Source of the DNA: Saccoglossus kowalevskii
Taxonomy: Eukaryota > Hemichordata > Enteropneusta > Harrimaniidae
Assembly (NCBI RefSeq): GCF_000003605.2
Contig: NW_003156735.1
Coordinates: forward strand, 241,881-259,347
Reading direction: 5' to 3'
DNA length: 17,467 nucleotides
In this document: positions 10,414 through 17,467 of the stretch, one piece after another
Layout of the letters: every line of letters starts with the position of its first letter
Position numbering within the stretch: position 1 is the stretch's first letter
The notes under the pieces: generated by a model
What the model was told of the DNA's origin: nothing
Database searches by the model: none
The model's input: only the letters and a program-made list of their open reading frames with translations
Translations under genes and position numbers: made by a program

Positions 10414-10679
10414 ATTTAGCCGCTGCGCGCCGTATCCTGACTTCAGGGATGAATCCCACTCTTCGTTATGGTAAACGGGATGGCGCTATCGCCAGCAAAC
10501 TCGACCTCCAGTCACCTATCCGATCGTCAAAACAATTCAACTCCGACCACTCAGCCGCCTTAGCCTTCTTGAAGATGCTTATAAATCAACACAAAAATTC
10601 AGATATGTTAACAGAAACGACGATGGAGCATATCAGGGATACGGGCACCAGCAGAGCTAGACCTGCACCGCACTTGTGA
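10414..10679 (+). CDS. Amidated neuropeptide precursor, exon 2 (LRYamide peptide and C-peptide)
   Basis: Second and last coding exon, residues 34-121. The acceptor is TTTCAG (AG at 10412-10413), and the split codon G|AT restores Asp34 without a frame break. Key features in order: Arg39-Arg40 dibasic site; residues 41-52 ILTSGMNPTLRY; Gly53-Lys54-Arg55, the amide donor plus convertase site; then a 66-residue C-terminal peptide (56-121) with an amphipathic stretch around residues 79-94 (HSAALAFLKMLINQHK). It has no cysteines. In known prohormones GKR is cut, trimmed and converted to a C-terminal amide, so the expected product is ILTSGMNPTLRY-amide, or residues 28-52 if only KR is used. The -LRYamide end suggests a ligand of the RFamide/RYamide kind acting on a G-protein-coupled receptor, but it does not match the NPY/NPF, luqin/RYamide, kisspeptin or sNPF consensus I know. 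Family unassigned. The stop is TGA at 10677-10679. Confidence 0.8.
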
Positions 10680-11035
10680 ACAAATCGCATAATTATATAC
10701 ATAGATTTTTTTTCTATTTTAATCCCGAATGAAGTTCCATGTAAACAGAAAAAAGATGTATGTACTCACCGGCTAATCAGCTAATTGGTTTAAAATGTAT
10801 GAAAATATACGTATTTGATATTCAGCTCAATATGCAAGTTGTTTAAATGTATGGGATTACATTTGAGTTTATTCATCAACACCGGTACCGTTATTTACAT
10901 GTGTGTTATTATTTTATTTTAATAACTACCGTTATATTGTCGTTGTACATGTTGGGTTGTTAATTATGTTACGATACATACTGAACGTAGCAGAAACTAT
11001 CACTTGGTCAATAAAATTGTATTCTTTCATATTTA
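10680..11035 (+). other. 3' untranslated region of the neuropeptide gene
   Basis: A+T-rich sequence between the TGA stop and the polyadenylation signal. No further coding sequence is seen, and no strong hairpins were noticed. The exact cleavage point is inferred as roughly 15-25 bases after the AATAAA at 11010. Confidence 0.5.
11010..11015 (+). terminator. Polyadenylation signal AATAAA
   Basis: Canonical AATAAA about 330 bases after the stop codon, followed by a T-rich stretch (ATTGTATTCTTTCATATTTA) typical of the downstream element. A second AATAAA at 11067-11072 could serve as an alternative site. In A+T-rich DNA this hexamer is common, so position relative to the stop is the main support. 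Confidence 0.5.
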
Positions 11036-11356
11036 TTCTTCCGATTATTTAATAATTACAAGATTCAATAAATCGAATCATTAGTTGATGATATGAAAAA
11101 AATATGGTATAGATAATGTTTTACAAACACTGTTCTATTATAATTAGATAATTCTATTATGTCAGTTCCGACATATGAAGTAACAACACATACACTTGTG
11201 TCATTTAATTCCAGACAGAAAAGCGATTCTGGCTCACGTACACATGGTCACCGATAACTGTTGATGTCAATGAACTGGTGTATAAGTTTTGTTTTCAAGA
11301 GTGTACTTAAGATTCGATCTTTGCGCCGCGTCTTTTACAACTTGTAATAACTTTTG

Positions 11357-11520
11357 GCCGATAATGTAATAAAAAACGATAATAAGTTTAACTGATAATA
11401 TTATAATTTGACCACCTGATATAACTGACCATGATAAATAAAATTTACCGATATTATGATATTGTTTTCAACCAGTAATTTAATAAAGATTTCCCTGGCT
11501 TTACTGATAGTATAATAACA
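11357..11520 (+). repeat. Degenerate A/T-rich repeats (ACYGATAATNTAATAAA-like)
   Basis: Loosely repeated units resembling ACCGATAATGTAATAAAA follow one another: CCGATAATGTAATAA, ACTGATAATATTATAA, ACCGATATTATGATATT, ACCAGTAATTTAATAAA and ACTGATAGTATAATAA. Spacing is irregular, and low-complexity composition could mimic the pattern. It lies just downstream of the neuropeptide gene; the rest of 11036-11786 shows nothing else recognisable. Confidence 0.3.
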
Positions 11521-11786
11521 TCATACCATAATTTGTTAATATTCATGACGTAATATTTATTGACAGTCGACATGCGGTGTTTACATTTCCCGATGTTTGG
11601 GTTTAAATTAGAAATAGTGGGTGATTATATTAGTACGCTTAATAGAATGATAATAACCATGGGAACACTTCCTCACTTAAATTCTAAATCAAGAAGCTAC
11701 TTTGTTATGTGCGGTATCAAACTGTAGTACTAAATATGTCCATATAGTATTGCATATGGTAGCATTACTATAGTATAGCCTATTTA

Positions 11787-12017
11787 ATGCTAGAAATGTT
11801 TCCAGTATATTATATGGAAGTAGCATTATACAAATTTTCGCCAACAGATGTGGATAAGCAAGGTCAGGGCAATTGGACTTTGTGGGATTTTGTTATTGTT
11901 AATGACTGTACAAACCCTGCAAGGTCAAAAACTGGAGGGGGACTAAAGATTGTCAAAGATGCCCAGGGTAGCACCTACACTTTCAAGAAAAGGAGCGGTA
12001 TTACTATCAAGGCCTAA
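11787..12017 (+). pseudogene. Possible lamin-tail domain relic
   Basis: A 76-codon frame whose second half (residues 35-76, from 11889) resembles a lamin-tail immunoglobulin-fold domain: FVIVNDCTNP, then TGGGLKIVKDAQGSTYTF, then SGITIKA. Lamin-tail domains typically read F-I/V-x-L-x-N, then GGW-x-L, then G-x-x-Y-x-F, then I-x-AG. The expected tryptophan would be Gly52 (GGG, one change from TGG), and the frame ends with TAA exactly where the conserved AG would be followed by a beta strand. Residues 22-27 (VDKQGQ) could fit the preceding turn. No clear donor or acceptor pair frames it as an exon. In animals this domain sits in lamins and invertebrate intermediate-filament proteins. The match is by eye and may be false; a decayed gene fragment is the best reading. 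Confidence 0.3.
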
Positions 12018-13480
12018 CATGCGTTAATTTTAATGACTGGCGTAGCTGACAGAAGACCACATGTATCAGTGTTATCGAAGGACTTGCGATCATCCATCCA
12101 TTTCACTACTGGCCACTAATACATGATCCTAGCTGATGATGAAATAACACACTGAATTATAGTACATCATAATAATAATAATAAACACCAATATATACTG
12201 GTGGAACTTTAAATTCATATCAAAGGTTGTTACCCCCATACGTTATGGCTCGTCGAAGTACCACTCAGAACTAGCCCGTGTCCATTCATCTAGGCAAATT
12301 TAGTATTTCCTCCCAGAAACTGCAAATCAATTTTCAAGTTACTGCCAAAGGTATTATATTAAAGAAATATTGATGTCACAGTGTAACTCGGTGAAGTCTC
12401 TGTCATCGCTATCGCTACGTAAATCGGTGTTAGTGTGCAAAGAGGTGGCATTACTGTGCAACTTGGTTGCGCATAACAAAGCATGGGGCTCATATGGGAC
12501 ACTGGCGGATGTTATAATTTACGTAATGGGAATCATAATCCTTGGAAATACATACATAATTTGTTAATTGCTTTAGTTTATAACAAAATAGCTGAATATT
12601 TGTCATAACAAAACTCATTTATTGTTATGATAACGTTCTTGAAATTGAACCATTTGTGAAGACAGTGGGTAAATTTATTTCAGTTATGAGTATAGTCGAT
12701 TTCACCTTAATATTCGATTTAGAGAGAGGGGGCGGAATAGGCTCCAGTTTAGCCCAAATGGGAATAACAATATTGTGTTACAAAATACTTAATCATCTCA
12801 GTGGCAGTACGTAGGCAACGAATTAAAACAGGAATACATCAAATGCGATTGACAGTGTATGTGTCACCCTAAGCTAAGACAGATTTTCGGATCAGCCTCT
12901 TGCAAAACGTGTTTTTTTTTCAGAATCCGATCTTGCTCGCTACTAGCCAAATGTAATACGAACGTTTGGGTTTTGTAGTGCACAGAGCGATTTTTTTATT
13001 AATATTTGTAATTACAATACAGTCATCAAGTGGGGACGGTTTTATGAAATAATTTCAATTGATTAATTAAGGACTTTAATAAGTTTCACAAAATGTCTCA
13101 CAATAAAATGTTATTAAAAACTGTTTTACTATTAGCGGAAATCGTCGTTTACGTTATTTTATGCTTCACATTCAATGCTAAATCAAGATGTATTCAGCTG
13201 GATTTTTAATCAAGTGTTTAAATGATTCTTTCATCGCACTCTGGGATTTGCTACGAGTACTACATGAAACAACAATATTAAATGCACATCGCATTGTATT
13301 GTATTGTGTTTTATAAAACGGTCCAGTCTTCAGAGAGTACGTTCAGAAATATCATACGAGTATTAAGGGAATACGCAGAGAATTGTTTTGGTTGTTGATT
13401 AGTAACGAAGTCAACAAATCTGATATTTCATGACATAAAACAATATCGAGTATGGGGTGATGATCAATTTTATCAGTCGG
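12018..13480. other. Non-coding stretch, nothing recognised
   Basis: A short AAT microsatellite is present near 12168-12183. An open frame at 12370-12567 (+) is hydrophobic at its end but has no family features or splice context. No RNA gene or complete repeat was recognised. Confidence 0.5.
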
Positions 13481-13861
13481 GCCCTCTAGCTGCGAAGCGA
13501 TTTGATGACGTCAACGGCGGCCATGGATGTCACGCCACTTTCAGCTTCCGATATTGTGTTTACACATTTACTATGAGTTTAAATGGCTACAAAATACACA
13601 GCCAAATACAGTTGCACTTTCGAACGCCATTGCTTATTCATTTAATTTACGTCTGCTTTTTTGTGTCAATGAAGAATTTTTTAGAGCCATATATCTGGTC
13701 ATCTTTTATGATATCTACACTTTATGCATAATACTTTATATATTATGGAACTATCATTCGATGTTCCCAATGGCCCGGTGATTATATCCTGTTATCACAT
13801 CTCACTGTTGTTTCGCATGCTGTGATTGGTTGAGAATCGGTCACATGACATTGAATAAAAA

Positions 13862-13960
13862 TGGATATTACATGGTATATTGCCCGCCAAGTGGATATTA
13901 CATGGGTATATCACATGGATGACGTCACTGAAACTACTGCGCAACGATACTGCGCATAAC
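13862..13960 (+). repeat. Short direct repeats beside a CRE
   Basis: TGGATATTACATGG occurs at 13862 and 13892 (30-bp period), followed by CACATGGATGACGTCACTG, which holds a perfect CRE palindrome TGACGTCA, then two copies of ACTGCGCA (13936 and 13949, 13-bp period). The combination looks like the end of an interspersed repeat or a small regulatory cluster; I cannot tell which. No target duplication is visible. Confidence 0.4.
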
Positions 13961-14398
13961 AAATTGTCGTTCGCTGCACTGGTGCTGCCCCGGCCGCTGT
14001 TGTTTTCGGGGTTGCTTTCAAGGTTTTAAAGGAACTTTAGTCACTTACACGGCACTCTGACATTTCTATCTGTAGAGTGATCAAATAACTTGCGTTTGAG
14101 AATTTCTCAATTCATTTCAAAAATGTTATTCTCGATACATTGAGTGATTCACACTGCTGTATCACGATTACTGAAAAGAGTATCCATGGCTGAAAATAAC
14201 ATTTACTGAGTGTATTTCGTTGTTTTTTCAGCAAACAGTGTATGTGTATTATTGAGTAATGTGAAACTTGTTATAATAGATTAAATAAAATATTGTATAC
14301 TTCAAAAATAAGTATTGCTATTTTGTAGGAGAGCGGGTGTGAGTGATGTATGGTAGCTGTGATTGTCATGGTGGATGTCTGTTCGATGTGATAAAATA

Positions 14399-14518
14399 AA
14401 TAACACATGGTCATTCGGGCAATATCACGATTTGCGTCTGCCCACGGGCTGTTGGTCATGACCATCATCCCTTGGGCGGGCAACAAATCGTGATATTACC
14501 CTCACAAACATGTTATTA
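14399..14518. repeat. Long imperfect palindrome (hairpin element)
   Basis: The two arms meet at the perfect palindrome GGTCATGACC (14454-14463) and extend about 60 bases each way, with roughly 70% pairing by eye. The longest perfect block is AATATCACGATTTG (14421-14434) with its complement at 14484-14497. There is almost no loop. A foldback MITE-type element is the likeliest origin; arms this long with so small a loop are not typical of a microRNA precursor. The palindrome ends where the retrotransposon relic begins. Confidence 0.6.
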
Positions 14519-14526
14519 TTTAAATG

Positions 14527-14722
14527 TACACTACTCTTGTCCGACCTCGTTTAGAATATGCTATACACATCATCTGGTCGCCGCTTTTTAAACAAAGATG
14601 TTCAACAGTTTGAGAAAGTGCAGGAGGATCCTGATTAATGAGACCGATTGAAAGTACTCATTATACCAGGTATGGTATACCAACGCCTTCGAGGTGATCT
14701 TAATTGAAACCTACAAGAAACC
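14527..14722 (+). pseudogene. Decayed non-LTR retrotransposon fragment (end of reverse transcriptase ORF)
   Basis: From 14527 the frame reads YTTLVRPRLEYAIHIIWSPL, matching the region just after the reverse transcriptase fingers/palm in CR1/L2/Jockey-type LINEs (pattern LVRPxLEYxxxVWxP). After a stop and frame breaks, another frame reads LKVLIIPGMVYQRLRGDL, matching the later conserved pattern LxxLxLPxLExRRLRGDL. Between them part of the expected sequence is missing. Stops, frameshifts and loss of the rest mark it as a dead, truncated copy. LINE family assignment is uncertain. Confidence 0.6.
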
Positions 14723-15324
14723 CCATGATAAAGATAACGTTAACACAGTTCCTCAGTTCCTTCAAGTCGGGGCCACATTTCAGAATGGATGGTTTCTCGA
14801 CTGACATAGAAAACGTTTTTTAACGTCAACATTTCTGCATAAGAGTTAATTCTTTTAAAAAACGTTTTAGAACCACACTCGAGGGAGTGTTACATTGCAC
14901 TATTGGCTGAAAAAATTATCTATGTTGCATTAATTAATATTCATGAGCAATGACAAAAAAAACATTTTCAGTTAAAACATGGCAGTTTGAAATCGAATAA
15001 TTATATCGTTAAGAGCTGAAACAATAATCGAAAAACTGATGTAAAAGTGTTTTTGAGACATATTTTTTTTATCAGAGTCCAGCGTCTGTTGGTAACCACG
15101 GGTTTCTTCTTTAACCTTGTCCTAGCAAGTTACAAAACTCGTGGAGAATGCAGAGGATCGTTGACTCAGATATTTCACTATAGTACTATTGCCCCAAATT
15201 GCCAGTGACAAGTTACCTAATTAGTATGCATTTCGAAAAAAACACTGTGTCTGTGCATGCGCAGTTTGAAATATCACAATTTTGACACCGAAAACAATAG
15301 AATTTAACTGTCCGTAAAACGTCG
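14723..15324. other. Non-coding stretch, possibly further LINE decay
   Basis: The first 150 bases or so (to about 14890) may contain more of the retrotransposon tail, but with too many breaks to support it. Beyond that nothing is recognised apart from A and T runs. Confidence 0.35.
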
Positions 15325-15366
15325 TACGGACGTGTTCGAGAGTGTTACGGACACGTTCGAATGTCT
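15325..15366 (+). repeat. Two-copy 21-bp CpG-rich tandem repeat
   Basis: TACGGACGTGTTCGAGAGTGT (15325-15345) is followed directly by a close copy from 15346, where the first 15 bases differ only at GTG/CAC. It is CpG-rich within A+T-rich DNA. Function unknown. Confidence 0.4.
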
Positions 15367-17040
15367 TTAACATTTGGAAATTGTGCGCCACGTTTGCGTC
15401 TTAATCGAACGCTTTCCTTTGTTTACTTCAGGTGAAGTAGTGGAAATGAAGTTCACTCACTGAATGTAAAAGTTCCCACAACACCAACTCCATGTCAAAA
15501 CTATTGATATGCATTCGTTTCAAGTTTCGATTTCAAACAGCGTACTCATCTTAGTTTAGTTTACTGTTCGACAACGAAGATTATGCCTTGTGTGTATAGC
15601 AACACTATACTATATCAGAATAAAAAAAAACAATTGACAATTTCCCTCGTAACTTCATTGTTATTGGTGATAAACAATACACACACATAGTATAGTTTTT
15701 GTTTTATTTACTGTCATGTGGGGGATTTTACGTTGACATCAGTGTAATCATGGATGATGCATAGAGTGTTCATAGGGATACGATAGCATAAAAGGGTGGT
15801 TATGCCTTTAAACGCCATAACTTTATCCGCAACATCTTTGGTGCGACGGTTTGACCGATTTTTTTTTCCTTCTAAATATTTAATCTGTACTGACGAATTG
15901 TGCATTTATACATACATTATGATATGTTGTATGATTGTAATCGAAAAACTAATAAAGGCCATTTATTCGTTTCACATACTAGACAAATGAGGTGGTGGCG
16001 TAAGGCCCGGTTTATCTAGTTTACATCTAATGTCATGTCTGAAATATGAACAACACAAAAAGTCAAAACATGCTTAAAAATAAGACATCAACATAATATA
16101 GCAGAAGTGCAGTCATGATTGTATTGTATGTTGTTGTTTTTTGTAAATGTTTGTAAATGCAGTTTTGTAATTTAATGTTTTGTAATTTTTTTGTTTATTC
16201 ATGTTGTTCATCTTGTTTTGTTTTGTGGTTTTATTTAGTGATCTCACTGTACAACTGTTGTGCCAGTAAATAGGTTCATAGTAAATTCAAGTTGATTGTA
16301 ACCTGGTGCTCGAATGTACATTGTAAAATTGTCCTGTGCATTTTTTTTGACGATTGCAGTAGAAAGAAAGCACAGAGAGCGGAAAACACTTGTACTACCA
16401 CAGGACAACACCGGTACAAATGTGATTACAGCACGACGTGAAACAGTTACAAATACTGCATGTTTTAATTCGTATCATCAGTACTGGGTGAGTCCGCAAT
16501 GGATTATTTCGGTGCCTGCATGCATGTCAAATATTCCCCCTGAAGAATATTCACACTTATTGTGCTAAAACCTCTAAATGTACGGAATATATTCATAGCT
16601 TCCAGAATAGATCAATCACGTAGTTACCCGGGTTTCCATGGTTACAATCAGTCATCTTGCAGCGTTGTGTTAATTTTAGAAATGTAATTAGGGTAAAAAG
16701 GACGACATACTGACCATTATTACGCGATAATAGGGAAATGACGCGGATGTGTGCAATAATATTACGATTATAATACCCCCAAAATGAATATACTTGAATA
16801 TACGTGCTGTTGTAGCTTGTAAAAGAGCTCGGTGGCATGGTAAGTGAATTGTGCATCGTATGCGTTTGTATTTCAGTTACGCGTATAACGTTCACTTGTA
16901 AAATCATTGAGAGTTTGTTTAGATGATCCATACAAATGTGGTATTGAACATGCCTCAGTCACACGCATTCTTGTTTTTGTATTCGTGCATTGAACTCAAT
17001 CTTCTGATAACAAGGCTGCATGTGGTACCGATTGACCAAT
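15367..17040. other. Non-coding stretch, nothing recognised
   Basis: No exon or RNA gene was recognised. It includes a T/G-rich low-complexity segment at about 16115-16245 and a short CA run near 15678. Open frames at 15796-15990 (+), 16314-16568 (+) and 16593-16931 (-) have no domain features. Confidence 0.45.
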
Positions 17041-17274
17041 AGATCACTTTCCCGGAAGTAGCGAGCCTGGGATGCAGACATACGCCTAATTTGTCATAAA
17101 AGACAAACATGTAATTGTACAGATATTCGGTAGATAGAAGAGAATTTTATTTTCGTGACGTCGATTGGTACACCCAGAAGCATAATATATCACGCGTGCC
17201 TGTTTTATGTTACACCCCAAAACGGTATGCGCGCATACGAAACGCCGCAGCTTCGACTTCCGGGAAAGTGATCT
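17041..17274. repeat. 234-bp segment bounded by perfect 19-bp inverted repeats
   Basis: AGATCACTTTCCCGGAAGT at 17041-17059 is the exact reverse complement of 17256-17274. Each arm contains TTCCSGGAA, the STAT-type palindrome, and overlaps an ETS-type CCGGAAGT. No target duplication flanks the arms, so it is either a small old transposon without visible duplication or a regulatory segment. The interior also has a perfect 14-bp palindrome GTATGCGCGCATAC (17225-17238). Confidence 0.65.
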
Positions 17275-17400
17275 GTGAGGTCTCGGCGTTTCCGCAATGA
17301 GAAGCGCGTATCGCAACAGACATGCGCGTTGTCATGGTGCCCTCCGGCGACAATACATAGTCCGTTAACGAACATGATAAAGTTGGTAGAGGGCGCTGAA
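17210..17400. promoter_or_regulatory. GC-richer, promoter-like stretch at the window edge
   Basis: Base composition rises here relative to neighbours, with many CpGs. It carries GTATGCGCGCATAC, ATGCGCG words (NRF1-like), the right-hand ETS/STAT arm (17256-17274) and a CTCF-like TTGGTAGAGGGCGC (17383-17396; AGAGGGCGC fits the core, the outer CC does not). Such clusters mark broadly expressed promoters in many animals. No coding start is recognised in the remaining bases. Confidence 0.25.
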
Positions 17401-17467
17401 ACATCGATTTCATGCATGACAATCAATCCCGTTGAAGTGTTTTGTTTAGATGGTCTATCGGAAACTG

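Noticed and set aside
12370-12567. 65-codon frame with a hydrophobic C-terminal segment
   Set aside because: No recognisable family or exon boundaries; length is within chance expectation.
13527-13781. 84-codon frame beginning just after a TGACGTCA element
   Set aside because: Composition is that of A+T-rich non-coding DNA, with no domain, splice donor or polyadenylation context.
16593-16931. 112-codon minus-strand frame
   Set aside because: No motifs or splice context; low-complexity threonine/serine-rich start and no similarity I can recognise.
17086-17426. Several overlapping frames on both strands at the right edge
   Set aside because: They arise because the GC-richer stretch has few stop codons; none has a consistent protein signature.

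Overview
This looks like A+T-rich nuclear DNA (about two-thirds A+T by eye) from an animal, most likely an invertebrate. It has spliced coding sequence, polypyrimidine/AG splice acceptors, an AATAAA polyadenylation signal, decayed transposons and long non-coding stretches. There are no ribosome binding sites, operons or dense ORFs, so a prokaryotic origin can be excluded. I cannot name the species or phylum.

The one convincing gene is on the + strand. Exon 1 (4475-4574) encodes a signal peptide and the first residues of a secreted precursor. A phase-1 intron of 5,839 bases follows, and exon 2 (10414-10679) completes a 121-residue protein. The protein has the layout of a neuropeptide prohormone: signal peptide, KR site, RR site, then a short peptide ending LRY-Gly-Lys-Arg, the classic amidation and cleavage signal, then a 66-residue C-terminal peptide with an amphipathic segment. 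The predicted mature product is ILTSGMNPTLRY-amide, or a 25-residue N-terminally longer form. I cannot assign it confidently to a named RFamide/RYamide family. A plausible core promoter (TATTTAAA box and TCAGT initiator) lies about 320 bases upstream of the start codon, with several upstream ATGs between them. A polyadenylation signal lies about 330 bases after the stop.

Layout: 1-1951, no gene seen. 1952-2817, a nested mobile-element block: a two-copy 202-bp tandem repeat interrupted by a 450-bp transposon with inverted ends and an 8-bp target duplication. 2818-4092, upstream flank. 4093-11035, the neuropeptide gene; its intron carries a CTCF-like site, a nested hairpin and a degenerate minisatellite. 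11357-11520, degenerate A/T-rich repeats. About 11787-12017, an open frame resembling a lamin-tail domain, probably a relic. 13862-13960, short direct repeats next to a CRE. 14399-14518, a long palindrome. 14527-14722, a decayed non-LTR retrotransposon piece. 17041-17400, a GC-richer, promoter-like stretch with a perfect 19-bp inverted repeat and a second CTCF-like site, possibly the edge of a neighbouring gene outside the window.

Most other open frames of 60-120 codons have the composition and lack of context expected by chance, and are left out.
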